In this document: positions 1-7,634 of the stretch, piece by piece
Layout of the letters: each line of letters opens with the position of its first letter
How positions within the stretch are numbered: the stretch's first letter is position 1
Assembly (NCBI RefSeq): GCF_018614075.1
Contig: NZ_JAGGOZ010000048.1
Coordinates: 1-49,573 of the forward strand
Length of the DNA stretch: 49,573 bases
Source: Streptomyces sp. ISL-94
GTDB taxonomy: Bacteria > Actinomycetota > Actinomycetes > Streptomycetales > Streptomycetaceae
Direction: 5' to 3'
Notes under the pieces: generated by a model
Databases searched by the model: none
The model's input: the letters and a program-made list of their open reading frames with translations, nothing else
Told to the model about the DNA's origin: nothing
Program-made: the position numbers and the translations under genes

Positions 1-390
1 ATCGCCAGCATGCCCGGCATCGGCCCGCTGCTGGGCGCGGAGTTCCTGGCCGCCACCGCCGGCGACATGAGCCGCTTCGGCAGCTCCGACCGCCTGGCCA
101 GCTTCGCCGGAGTCGCCCCGGTTCCCCGGGATTCCGGCAACATCAGCGGCAACCTCCACCGGCCAAGGCGCTACCACCGCGGCCTGCAACGCGTCTTCTA
201 CACCTCCGCGCTCATCAGCATCCGTAACTGCGACGAATCCCGCCGCTTCTACGAACGCAAGCGCGCCGAAGGCAAGCGACACACCCAGGCCGTCCTCGCC
301 CTGGCCCGCCGACGCGTCAACGTCCTGTGGGCCCTCATTCGTGACGGAAAGCGCTTCCAACGTGAACTCCCTGTCACTGCGGCCGCTTGA
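1..390 (+). CDS. IS110-family transposase, C-terminal part (cut by window edge)
   Basis: The frame is open from the first base, so only the C-terminal ~129 residues are visible. They match the Transposase_20 (IS116/IS110/IS902) domain: a helix-hairpin-helix-like MPGIGPLLGAEFLA, then LASFAGVAPVPRDSGN and a basic RPRRYHRGLQR segment. The Ser in DSGN is probably the catalytic serine used by this family together with the N-terminal DEDD domain, which lies outside the window. IS110 elements usually lack terminal inverted repeats, and many carry a bridge RNA in a non-coding end; neither can be judged here. The stop is only 8 bp from the end of the convergent TetR gene, so the right end of the element must lie in or beside that gene's 3' end. 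Whether the copy is intact cannot be told. Confidence 0.85.
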   Translation: MASMPGIGPLLGAEFLAATAGDMSRFGSSDRLASFAGVAPVPRDSGNISGNLHRPRRYHRGLQRVFYTSALISIRNCDESRRFYERKRAEGKRHTQAVLALARRRVNVLWALIRDGKRFQRELPVTAAA

Positions 391-398
391 CAAAAGCA

Positions 399-1124
399 TT
401 AGGAGGTGTGCTCGCCCAAGGGGACCTCGAGCCCGATGCTCTCGGCCGCCACGGCGATGGCGTAGTCGAAGAACGCGGCCTCGTCCCGGACGCTGTCGTG
501 GGTACGGCTGAAGACCTGGAACACCAGGAGGCCGATCAGATTGCTCCACAGGACGATGCCGCGCTCGATGATGTCCGAGAACGGAGCCTCGGGCACGCCG
601 CCGAAGGCCTCCACGGCCGCCGGCAGGAGCAGCGGCGGGCCGGGCACCGTCCGCCGGGGCGGGGTGAGCGCACCGCGCTCGAGCGCCGACCGCACGATGC
701 CGGCCAGCACCCCGGGCGTACGCGAGGCGGCCGGGACCGTGTCCTGCGGGGCGTGGTAGCCGGGCACGGGCGAACCGTAGATCAGCGTGAACTCGGCGGG
801 GTGGTCGAAGGACCACCGGCGCAGGGCGCGCGTCACCGCGAGGAGCCGCGCACCCGCTGACGCCCCGGCGTCCCCGGCGGCCTGGTCGGCCTGCTCCATC
901 GCGGCGCCGGACGCGTTGTAGGCGTCGATGACCAGCGCGGTCAGCAGGTCGTCCCGGTGCGGGAAGACGGCTTCTACATCGGTGAGGGCGAGACCGCTGT
1001 CGCGCGCCACGGCGTCCAGGGACAGCCCTCCGCCGCCCAGCTTCTCCAGCTGCTGACGTGCGGTGTCCTTGATCACCGCCGACGGCGTCGCGTGGTCGGC
1101 GGTGGAACTCGTTGCGGAATCCAT
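399..1124 (-). CDS. TetR/AcrR-family transcriptional regulator
   Basis: The protein has 241 residues. Residues ~16-66 form a TetR-type helix-turn-helix, with LSLDAVARDSGLALTDVEAVF followed by PHRDDLLTALV, the position where TetR proteins carry the Y/FxHFxxKxxL-like signature. The remainder is a helical ligand-binding domain that includes a TetR_C-like stretch (RALRRWSFDHPAEFTLIYGSPVPGY). It is probably a dimeric DNA-binding repressor in the cytoplasm. The ligand and target are unknown, and no obvious partner gene is divergent from it apart from the glycine-rich genes 350 bp away. Its 3' end almost touches the IS110 transposase gene. Family assignment is firm; biological role is not inferred. 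Confidence 0.85.
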   Translation of the reverse strand: MDSATSSTADHATPSAVIKDTARQQLEKLGGGGLSLDAVARDSGLALTDVEAVFPHRDDLLTALVIDAYNASGAAMEQADQAAGDAGASAGARLLAVTRALRRWSFDHPAEFTLIYGSPVPGYHAPQDTVPAASRTPGVLAGIVRSALERGALTPPRRTVPGPPLLLPAAVEAFGGVPEAPFSDIIERGIVLWSNLIGLLVFQVFSRTHDSVRDEAAFFDYAIAVAAESIGLEVPLGEHTS

Positions 1125-1474
1125 GGCGGAACCGTACCCGTCGGCACCGGCCGTCGTGAGCGCGGTCCCACGAGCAGCTCGCGCAGGCGATCCGATCCGG
1201 CCACAGGGGGCCCAGCGATGCGAGGGAGCCGCTTCGGGGGGCTTTTATCCGACGTTGAGGAGGGCGTCAAGTCCCGACTTTCCGCAACATGACCGGGGGG
1301 TGCCCCCCGGGGTTTATTTGTGGAGCGGAAAGGCCTCACCGGAAACGGAACGAGGCACCAGGGCAGAGACGGAAGGCCTCCTCCCGGAGGGTTCCTCCTC
1401 TCCCCGACACCACCGCACCGTCCCGAATCCCCGGGCACACCTCAATGAATCATCACGTTAATTAGGAGAACATC
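1125..1474. other. Intergenic region with G/C hairpin upstream of glycine-rich gene
   Basis: This 350-bp divergent spacer separates the TetR gene from the first glycine-rich gene. It holds a short, very stable inverted repeat (CCGGGGGG at 1293-1300 and CCCCCCGG at 1303-1310) followed by GGTTTATTTG, which resembles a terminator or a structured 5' leader. The sequence just before 1475 contains a clear SD (TAGGAGA). No convincing gene is seen in the spacer, and the opposed open frames there have proline/arginine-rich shadow composition. Promoters must lie here but I cannot place them confidently. Confidence 0.4.
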
Positions 1475-2038
1475 ATGAACCGCAAGATTCGTATCGCGAC
1501 GCTGGTTGCTTCCGCTGCATTCATCGGTGGGGGAATCGTCCTTCCGGCCTCCGTGGCAACGGCGGCTCCGATGCCCGGACACGTGGCCACCGCGCTCCCG
1601 CTCGACGGAGGCGCCGGAGGCAAGGGTGGTGCGGGCGGCAGCGGCGGCCTCGTCGGAGGCGGCGGCGGTTCCGGCGGTGCCGGCGGCGGCAGCGTCCTCG
1701 GCACCGGTGGTAAGGGTGGCGAAGGCGGTACCGGTGGCGACGGGCTCCTCGTCGGTGGCGGCGGCGGTGGCGGCGGCGGTGGCGGCGAAGGCCGCATCGG
1801 CGGCGCGGGCGGCGGCGGCGGCAAGGGCGGCGCCGGAATCCTCCAGGGCGGCGGGGGCGGCGCCGGCGGTGGCGGCGGCGACGGCTGGCTGATCGGCGGC
1901 AAGGGCGGCAAGGGCGGCACCGGCGGCGCCAGCATCTTCAAGGGCGGAGCCGGCGGCGACGGCGGCGCAGGTGGCCTCGGCGGCCTGATCGGCGGCCTCG
2001 GCGGCGACGCCGGTGCCGGTGGCGCCTCCCTCTTCTAA
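1475..2038 (+). CDS. Secreted glycine-rich (PGRS-like) protein
   Basis: The product has 187 residues and no family I can name. Residues 1-~31 are a Sec signal peptide (basic MNRK, hydrophobic core, ending ASVATAAP). The rest is about two-thirds glycine, in GGxGG triplet runs interrupted about every 14-17 residues by a hydrophobic pair or triplet (GLVGG, SVLG, LLVGG, GILQGG, GWLIGG, SIFKGG, GLIGG, and ASLF at the end). The pattern resembles mycobacterial PGRS domains and other glycine-triplet proteins thought to form polyglycine-II helix bundles; that fold is inference. The ATG has a good SD (TAGGAGA). Two more secreted glycine-rich genes follow on the same strand, each with its own SD. The likely location is the cell wall or medium, possibly with a surface or matrix role. 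Confidence 0.75.
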   Translation: MNRKIRIATLVASAAFIGGGIVLPASVATAAPMPGHVATALPLDGGAGGKGGAGGSGGLVGGGGGSGGAGGGSVLGTGGKGGEGGTGGDGLLVGGGGGGGGGGGEGRIGGAGGGGGKGGAGILQGGGGGAGGGGGDGWLIGGKGGKGGTGGASIFKGGAGGDGGAGGLGGLIGGLGGDAGAGGASLF

Positions 2039-2054
2039 TCCGAGCACCGAAACG

Positions 2055-2084
2055 GGGTGGAGGCCTTCGCGGCCTCCCCCCCAC
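2055..2084 (+). terminator. Hairpin after first glycine-rich gene
   Basis: GGAGGCC (2059-2065), loop TTCGC, GGCCTCC (2071-2077), with a partly paired GGGT/CCCC extension on either side. It lies 17 bp beyond the stop codon. There is no T-run, which is usual for GC-rich actinomycete terminators. Confidence 0.45.
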
Positions 2085-2141
2085 CCTCCACCCGCTTCCC
2101 TCCCGCACCTCTACTTCTTGATCACACCAACGGAGACCCCC

Positions 2142-2615
2142 ATGTTCACGATTTCCTGGCAGCGTCCGCTCATCCTGGCCGCGACCTCGTTCGCTCTGGT
2201 CACCGGTACTGCCGTCGCCGCTCAGGCGTCGGAGCACCACGCTCCGGCAAGCATCAGCTCGTCGGCCGTGGCGGACCTGCCCGCACCCTGCGGGGGCGGC
2301 GGCGAAGGCGGCAAGGGTGGAGAGGGCGGCAAGGGCGGCAAGCCCGGTAAGCCGGGTCAGCCCGGCAAGCCCGGCCGGTCCGGCGGATGCAGCCTGCGTT
2401 TCGAGGACCTGCCGGACAAGTCGAAGTCGGAGCTGACGGTGGTGGACAAGGTGCGCATCGTGCTGACTCTGCTGGCCGACGACTCGGACAAGACGCAGGA
2501 GAAGATCGCTGACAAGTACGACATCTCGAAGGAGGAGCTCGACACCTGGAAGGAGCACTACGAGGAAGGCAACTGGTTCGCGCTGATGGGAGAGGACTTC
2601 CCCTTCTCCCACTGA
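2142..2615 (+). CDS. Secreted protein: Cys-flanked collagen-like segment plus HTH-like C-terminal domain
   Basis: The product has 157 residues. The open frame extends upstream, but the ATG at 2142 follows a CGGAGA SD and begins a clean signal peptide (residues 1-~29, ending AVAAQA). Residues 50-83 form a low-complexity segment, EGGKGG repeats followed by collagen-like GKPGKPGQPGKPG, bracketed by Cys50 and Cys83, so a disulfide could staple the loop if the protein is exported. Residues ~97-146 are a charged helical domain whose core (EKIADKYDISKEELDTWKEH) reads like the first helix-turn-helix of IS3-type transposase or DUF1153-like domains. A DNA-binding-like fold behind a signal peptide is odd; it may be a reused three-helix module. 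Function is unknown. It is the second gene of the glycine-rich trio. Confidence 0.7.
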   Translation: MFTISWQRPLILAATSFALVTGTAVAAQASEHHAPASISSSAVADLPAPCGGGGEGGKGGEGGKGGKPGKPGQPGKPGRSGGCSLRFEDLPDKSKSELTVVDKVRIVLTLLADDSDKTQEKIADKYDISKEELDTWKEHYEEGNWFALMGEDFPFSH

Positions 2616-2644
2616 GGAACAAGGGTGGGAACGCAGGGGAGGAA

Positions 2645-2677
2645 GGGCTCCCCGGCCCCCTGTGGGCCGGGGAGCCC
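2645..2677 (+). terminator. Strong hairpin terminator between second and third glycine-rich genes
   Basis: A perfect 14-bp stem, GGGCTCCCCGGCCC (2645-2658) with GGGCCGGGGAGCCC (2664-2677), has a 5-nt loop and is followed by GTGTCTTT. It lies 29 bp after the stop of the preceding gene, so the third glycine-rich gene is probably transcribed separately. Confidence 0.75.
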
Positions 2678-2734
2678 GTGTCTTTCGGTACCGGAATCAC
2701 CCACTGAATCAATTTCTTCGCAAGGGAGAATCTC

Positions 2735-3331
2735 ATGCGCGTGCACTCTTGGAAGTTCCGTCTCGGTATGGCCCTCTCGACGGCTCTGATCGGTGCCGGT
2801 GCCATGGCGACCACCGCCACGGCGGCTCCGGCAGCCCCCGCGGCCCAGGCCCTCGCCGGCCGGCAGCACGGCCTCGCCTTCCCCGACGGCGACAGCGGGC
2901 AGCGCGGCGACCGAATCAGCGCCGGCACGGTGCTCGGCAAGCTCCAAGGGGGCACCGGCGGCGTCCAGGTGGGCAAGGGCAGCGTCCGCGTCGGCGACAA
3001 GGTCTGCGCGGGCCAGTGCAACGGAACGGTCAACGGCACCAACGGCAGCAACGGCGGAGTCTGCGCCGGGCTGTGCGACGGCAGCGCCAACGGCGGCGCC
3101 GGCACCAACGGCGGGCCGGGCGGCAACGGCCAGAACGGAGGCAAGGGCGGGGTCTGCGTCGGGACGTGCCGCGGCAGTGTCAATGGCGGCGACGGAGGCA
3201 ACGGCGGGGACGCGCTGCCCGCCGGCGACGGCGGGGCCGGCGGCTGGGGCGGCGACGGCGGCATCTGCATCGGCCTCGGCTGTGAGACCAGTGGTCAGGG
3301 CGGCCGCGGTGGCGCCGGCGGCCAGGGCTGA
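2735..3331 (+). CDS. Secreted Gly/Asn-rich protein with four cysteine pairs
   Basis: The product has 198 residues. A signal peptide occupies residues 1-~31 (MRVHSWKFRL, hydrophobic core, TTATAAPAAPA). Residues ~50-198 are rich in Gly, Asn and Asp, with collagen-like GNGGPGGNGQNGG runs. Four cysteine pairs recur in a shared frame: VCAGQCNG (Cys91/95), VCAGLCDG (Cys110/114), VCVGTCRG (Cys141/145) and ICIGLGCE (Cys178/183). Each pair is followed by a short Ser/Thr-Val/Ala-Asn-Gly stretch, so the unit is a degenerate 20-37-residue repeat. Cysteine pairs in an exported protein suggest disulfides that pin successive glycine helices. The SD AAGGGAGA supports the ATG. I do not recognise the family. 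A hairpin follows the gene. Confidence 0.75.
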   Translation: MRVHSWKFRLGMALSTALIGAGAMATTATAAPAAPAAQALAGRQHGLAFPDGDSGQRGDRISAGTVLGKLQGGTGGVQVGKGSVRVGDKVCAGQCNGTVNGTNGSNGGVCAGLCDGSANGGAGTNGGPGGNGQNGGKGGVCVGTCRGSVNGGDGGNGGDALPAGDGGAGGWGGDGGICIGLGCETSGQGGRGGAGGQG

Positions 3332-3412
3332 CCGGATCCGGCGGGGTGCGAGGCCGGCGGGGTGGACGTGGAGCCGGTGGGGGGAGCACCTCGGGGAGCA
3401 CCGCTGGGAGGA

Positions 3413-3438
3413 AATGCCCGCTCGTCCGAGCGGGCATT
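3413..3438 (+). terminator. Hairpin after glycine-rich gene cluster
   Basis: AATGCCCGCTCG (3413-3424) and CGAGCGGGCATT (3427-3438) form a perfect 12-bp inverted repeat with a minimal loop, about 80 bp beyond the third glycine-rich gene and before the kinase gene. There is no T-run. Confidence 0.6.
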
Positions 3439-3580
3439 CGTGTGGATCACTGGATAGACTTTCCCATGAGCCATGTCGTCCGACTACCGAGGACGGGGTC
3501 GACGTGATCGGCACCTTTGCCCGTGGGCACCACAGCGACGCTGAGCCGTTGTCGCGCCGGCCGGCTGCGGGGGGTGTCTG

Positions 3581-4576
3581 ATGGGGGCGGCATCGAATCT
3601 GAGCCAGTACACGGGCCGGCCCTCCGGCCTGATCGGCCAGCAGATCGCGGGCTACCGGATCGAGCGACTGATCGGCCGCGGCGGTATGGCGGTCGTCTAC
3701 AGCGCGAAGGACCTGCGCCTGGACCGCACGGTCGCGCTCAAGCTCATCGCCCCGGAGCGGGCCCGCGACGACACCTTCCGCCGCCGCTTCACCCATGAGT
3801 CGCGGGTCGCTGCGAAGATCGACCACCCGCACATCGTGCCGATCTACGAGGCCGGGGAGACCGAGGGCGTCCTGTACATCGCCATGCGCTACGTCTCCGG
3901 CCTGGACCTACGGGCGATGCTGGACCGGGACGGCCCGCTGCCCGCCGCGACCACGCTGCGCATCGCGGCCCAGGTGGCATCCGCACTCGACGCGGCCCAC
4001 GCGCACGATCTGGTGCACCGGGACGTCAAGCCCGGCAACGTCCTGATCGCGGCGGGCACCGACAGCGACCACCCGGAACACGTCTATCTCACCGACTTCG
4101 GACTGACGAAGAAGTCGCTCTCCCTCAGCGGGATCACGAGCGCGGGCGAGATCGTCGGCACGCTCGACTACATGGCGCCGGAGCAGATCTCCGGCCGGCC
4201 GGTGGACGGCAGGTGCGATCTCTACAGCCTCGCCTGTCTCGTCTACGAATGCCTCACCGGCGGGCCGCCCTTCCAGCGCGAGGAGGACATGGCACTGCTG
4301 TGGGCGCACCAGTACGACCCGGCTCCGCTCCTGACGGAGCGGAAGCCGGGTCTCGCTCCCGCTGCCGACGAGGTCATGGCGAAGGCCCTGGCGAAGGCCC
4401 CCGAGGACCGTTACGAGTCCTGCCTGGAATTCGTGGCGGCCCTGCGCGCCGCGACCGGGACCGGCGCCGGCGCGGGCGCCGACCCGCACCCCCCCGCGGG
4501 TCCCCGGCCTTCCGGGGTTTCGCGGGGCCCCGTGCCGCCACCGGAGCCGCCGGCCTGGGCCGGGGCGGTCTTCTAG
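3581..4576 (+). CDS. Serine/threonine protein kinase (PknB-type, no membrane segment)
   Basis: The product has 331 residues. Residues ~22-290 are a complete Hanks-type kinase domain: glycine loop GRGGMAVVY with the ATP-binding lysine in VALKLI (Lys54), HRDVKPGNVL with catalytic Asp148, DFG near residue 172, and the activation-segment APEQ. The C-terminal ~40 residues are Gly/Ala/Pro-rich. Unlike PknB there is no transmembrane helix, PASTA or other sensor domain, so it is probably a cytosolic signalling kinase; the substrate is unknown. The ATG at 3581 overlaps the stop of a tiny open frame (TGATG) and has a GGGGGGTG SD. A bidirectional hairpin separates it from the convergent LuxR-type gene. 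Confidence 0.92.
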   Translation: MGAASNLSQYTGRPSGLIGQQIAGYRIERLIGRGGMAVVYSAKDLRLDRTVALKLIAPERARDDTFRRRFTHESRVAAKIDHPHIVPIYEAGETEGVLYIAMRYVSGLDLRAMLDRDGPLPAATTLRIAAQVASALDAAHAHDLVHRDVKPGNVLIAAGTDSDHPEHVYLTDFGLTKKSLSLSGITSAGEIVGTLDYMAPEQISGRPVDGRCDLYSLACLVYECLTGGPPFQREEDMALLWAHQYDPAPLLTERKPGLAPAADEVMAKALAKAPEDRYESCLEFVAALRAATGTGAGAGADPHPPAGPRPSGVSRGPVPPPEPPAWAGAVF

Positions 4577-4590
4577 GGGTGTCACACAGG

Positions 4591-4621
4591 AGCGCCGGCC
4601 GCCCTGAGGGCGGCCGGCGCT
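4591..4621. terminator. Bidirectional hairpin terminator
   Basis: AGCGCCGGCCGCCC (4591-4604), loop TGA, GGGCGGCCGGCGCT (4608-4621) form a perfect 14-bp stem between the convergent kinase and LuxR-type genes. It can serve both strands. Confidence 0.8.
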
Positions 4622-4646
4622 GCTTGACGACTGGGGTGGCTGGAGG

Positions 4647-4880
4647 TCACAGCCCCAGGGAGATGGCCAGTCGGGTCATCTCGGCTGTGGTGTTGATGCC
4701 CAGCTTGGCCCGGATGCGGCGGAGGTAGGCGTCGACCGTGTGCTTGGAGAGCCCCATGAGGCGGGCCGTCTGGAGGTAGGTGCAGCCTGCGGCGATGTAG
4801 CGCAGGGCCTCCTGCTCACGCGGGGCCAGCGCGGGTGCGGGGGCTTCGGCGACGTGCGGCATGGTGAGGGTGAGGCTCAT
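4647..4880 (-). CDS. Small stand-alone LuxR/GerE-type helix-turn-helix protein
   Basis: The product has 77 residues and is almost entirely a GerE DNA-binding domain (residues ~17-77): APREQEALRYIAAGCTYLQT, then ARLMGLSKHTVDAYLRRI and RAKLGI. There is no receiver or sensor domain. The start follows a clear SD (CGGAGGAAATCCC before ATG). Single-domain LuxR regulators of this size occur in Streptomyces and may act as dimers on promoters of neighbouring genes. It lies convergent with the Ser/Thr kinase and upstream, on the same strand, of the PAS-GAF-PP2C gene, about 200 bp away. Phosphorylation by the neighbouring kinase is possible but only a guess. Confidence 0.85.
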   Translation of the reverse strand: MSLTLTMPHVAEAPAPALAPREQEALRYIAAGCTYLQTARLMGLSKHTVDAYLRRIRAKLGINTTAEMTRLAISLGL

Positions 4881-5052
4881 GGGATTTCCTCCGACGGATC
4901 GGTCAGGTCATCGCTGCTCACTCCCTCGGAAGCAGAGGGACATCTACCGGAATGTCGGTTTTTGTCCCTAAGAAGACCTTGACCGGTCGACTTCATGAGC
5001 TTGTCCGTCGACTGTCACAGCCGTGTCACAGGGAACGTTCTCACGCATAATC

Positions 5053-5097
5053 CGCAGCACCCGACGCCGCAGCACCCGACGCCTCAGAACCCGACGA
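5053..5097. repeat. 15-bp tandem repeat at the 3' end of the PP2C gene
   Basis: CGCAGCACCCGACGC occurs at 5053-5067 and again at 5068-5082, with a diverged third copy at 5083-5097 that covers the stop codon and last codons of the leftward gene. It is probably slippage-generated. Confidence 0.5.
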
Positions 5098-7519
5098 GGG
5101 ACTGCTCGGCCCAGATGGTCTTCCCCACCGGGGCGTGCCGGGTGCCCCAGCGCTCGGCCAGCTGGGCGACCAGCAGCAGGCCCCGCCCTCCCTCGTCGAA
5201 GATCCGGGCCCGCCGCATGTGCGGGGCGGTGTTGCTCGAGTCGGAGACTTCGCAGATCAGGGTGGTGTCCTCATGGATCAGCCGCAGCTGGATGGGCGGC
5301 TCGCCGTAGCGGATGGCATTGGTGACCAGTTCGCTGACCAGCAGCTCGGTGACGAAGGAGGCCTCCTCCAGCCCCCAGGCCGTCAGCTGGTCGGTGGCGT
5401 GCCGGCGGGCGTGGGCGACGACGGAGGGGTCGGAGGACAGGTCCAGGACGACGACCTTGTCCGCGTGCAGGGCCCGGGTCCGGGCGACCAGCAGGGCGAC
5501 GTCGTCGTCGGGGCGGTGGGTCAGCAGGGCGGTCAATACGCGGTCGCAGACCGTTTCCAGCGTCGAGGCGGGACGGGCGAGGGCCGCGAACATCTTGTCC
5601 AGGGCCTCGTCGATGTCGTAATCACGGTCTTTGAGCAGGCCATCGGTGTAAAGGGTGAGGATGCTGCCCTCGGGAAGCTCGACCTCCACGGTCTCGAAGG
5701 GCAGGCCCCCCAGGCCCAGCGGCGGGCCGGCCGGGACGTCGAGGAGGTACACGGAGCCCTCCGGGGAGACCACGGCGGGCGGGGGGTGGCCGGCCCGGGC
5801 GACCGTGCAGCGGCGGGTGACCGGGTCGTAGACCACATACAGGCAGGTGGTGCCGATGCCCCCGGCGGCGTCCCCGGAACCGTCCCGGTCCGTGTCGTCG
5901 GCGGACAGGTGGATGATCAGGTCGTCGAGGTGGGTGAGCAGCTCGTCGGGCGGCAGGTCGACATCGGCCAGGGTGCGTACCGCCGTGCGCAGCCGGCCCA
6001 TGGTGGCGGCGGCACGGATGCCGTGGCCGACGACATCGCCCACGACCAGGGCCACCCGCGCGCCCGACAGCGGGATCACGTCGAACCAGTCACCGCCCAC
6101 ACCGGCCTCGGTACCGGCGGGCAAGTAGCGGGAGGCGATCTCGACGAGTGCCGCCTGCGGGGGGAGCGTATGCGGGAGCAGACTGCGCTGCAGTGTCATG
6201 GTGCTGGTGTGCTCGCGGGGGTACCGGCGCGCGTTGTGGATGCTGACGGCCGCGGTGTTCGTCATCTCCTCGGCACGCGACAGGTCCTCCTGCTGGAAGG
6301 GCTCGCGGCTCTGATGACGGCTGAAGACGGCCAGGCCGAGCGTGATACCGCCGGCGCGCAGCGGCACCACCATGATCGAGTGGGTCCCGTACGCGCCGGT
6401 CCAGCCGGCTGCGGGGTCCTGGGCCACCCATCGGATGATGGCCGGATCGGTTGTCCCGAACACGGCGCCCCGCCCCGTGGCCAGACACTCCACGGGGGGC
6501 GACAGAGCCGGATAGACGGTCGTCTCTCCGACCGCGACCTGGGACTCCGGGCTTCCTTCGAGGATCGAGCGCACCGCGGTACGGCACACGGTGACCGGTC
6601 CCGCCACGGTCCGGGAGGACGGCTCGTCCCCGCGCGGGAGCGGGTCCAGCAGGTCGACGGCCGCGAAGTCGGCGAGCCGCGGGACTGCGGCGTCGGCCAG
6701 CTCCTGCGCGGTGCGGGCGCTGTCCAAAGTCGTACCGATACGGGCGGCGGCGACGTTCGGCACGAGCATCTGCGGCAGATCGCCCTCGATTTCGGTCTTG
6801 TCGTGCGCGGCCAGGGACACGGCGCGCACGCGGCCGTCCGGGTCCCGCAAGGGCGCCAGCGTGGTGGCCCAGCCGTGCTCCGCGCTCGCCCCCGTGGGGC
6901 GGACGAAAGCATCCACGTACTGCGGCTCACCGGTCTCCAACGCCAGGCGCATCTTCCGCTCGGTCTCGTCGCTCACGGGATCCGGCGCGAGCTCCGGCAG
7001 ACGCAGCCCCCGCATCTCGGCCTCCGTGAGGCACAGGGTGCGCTCCATGCCGGCGTTCGCCCGCACCAGCCGCAGGTCCGCGTCGAAGACCGCCAGGAAG
7101 CACGGGGACTGGGCGAACGCCCATTCCTTCAGCGATGCGTCCCAGGCGGGGCCGGGCTCGCCCGCCACGGCGGACACCACGGTCCACTTGGCGGTCCCGC
7201 CCGTGGACGTCCAGCGGTGCGCGATCAGCCCCACCTCCAGCCGCCGGCCGTCCCGGTGCCGCAGTGCCACGGTGCCGCTCCACCGCTCCTCCTCGGCCGG
7301 GATCCGCTGCGCCGCATCACCGGCGCCTTCGGCGAGCAGGTCGGCAGCGGGCAGCCCCACCACCTGGGAGGGGGCGTAGCCGAGCAGCCGTTGGGCACCC
7401 TCGCTCCAGTCGGTGACGGTGCCCTCCTCGTTGACGGTGGCCGTGGCCGAGTACGCCGACTCAGGGGAGAAGTCCGTCTCCTCCGGCCGCTCACCAGGAG
7501 AGCTGGGAAGTCGCTCCAT
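5084..7519 (-). CDS. PAS-PAS-GAF-SpoIIE phosphatase with C-terminal anti-sigma-factor kinase domain
   Basis: The product has 811 residues. Order of domains: a PAS domain (~20-115, with LGYAPSQVVGLP), a second PAS-like domain (~125-250), a GAF domain (~265-425), a PP2C/SpoIIE phosphatase (~440-665, with GGDWFDVI near 476, GDVVGHG and YTDGL) and a HATPase_c of the RsbW/SpoIIAB type (~685-811, with ELLVSELVTNAIRYG and DEGGRGLLLV). This combined phosphatase-plus-kinase layout is common in Streptomyces. It would dephosphorylate anti-anti-sigma proteins while the kinase part phosphorylates or binds partner-switch components, setting an alternative sigma factor's activity in response to a signal sensed by the PAS/GAF part. 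No STAS or sigma gene is adjacent, so the target is unknown. It is soluble, with no TM helix seen. Confidence 0.92.
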   Translation of the reverse strand: MERLPSSPGERPEETDFSPESAYSATATVNEEGTVTDWSEGAQRLLGYAPSQVVGLPAADLLAEGAGDAAQRIPAEEERWSGTVALRHRDGRRLEVGLIAHRWTSTGGTAKWTVVSAVAGEPGPAWDASLKEWAFAQSPCFLAVFDADLRLVRANAGMERTLCLTEAEMRGLRLPELAPDPVSDETERKMRLALETGEPQYVDAFVRPTGASAEHGWATTLAPLRDPDGRVRAVSLAAHDKTEIEGDLPQMLVPNVAAARIGTTLDSARTAQELADAAVPRLADFAAVDLLDPLPRGDEPSSRTVAGPVTVCRTAVRSILEGSPESQVAVGETTVYPALSPPVECLATGRGAVFGTTDPAIIRWVAQDPAAGWTGAYGTHSIMVVPLRAGGITLGLAVFSRHQSREPFQQEDLSRAEEMTNTAAVSIHNARRYPREHTSTMTLQRSLLPHTLPPQAALVEIASRYLPAGTEAGVGGDWFDVIPLSGARVALVVGDVVGHGIRAAATMGRLRTAVRTLADVDLPPDELLTHLDDLIIHLSADDTDRDGSGDAAGGIGTTCLYVVYDPVTRRCTVARAGHPPPAVVSPEGSVYLLDVPAGPPLGLGGLPFETVEVELPEGSILTLYTDGLLKDRDYDIDEALDKMFAALARPASTLETVCDRVLTALLTHRPDDDVALLVARTRALHADKVVVLDLSSDPSVVAHARRHATDQLTAWGLEEASFVTELLVSELVTNAIRYGEPPIQLRLIHEDTTLICEVSDSSNTAPHMRRARIFDEGGRGLLLVAQLAERWGTRHAPVGKTIWAEQSLVGF

Positions 7520-7634
7520 CGCCGCTCATCTCGCCCTCGCTAGTTCTTGCCCGCTGTCCCACGGGAACCTGCACGGCCAGGGGCTCCACTGACAAGCATG
7601 ATCCGGCGGGGCAAGGAGCACCAACGCAGTGCTG

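Noticed and set aside
3503..3581. 26-codon open frame (GTG) overlapping the kinase start
   Set aside because: TGATG coupling is attractive, but the SD is poor and nothing else supports translation.
5135..7543. 802-residue open frame opposite the PAS-GAF-PP2C gene
   Set aside because: Same shadow effect; the minus strand has clear PP2C and HATPase motifs.
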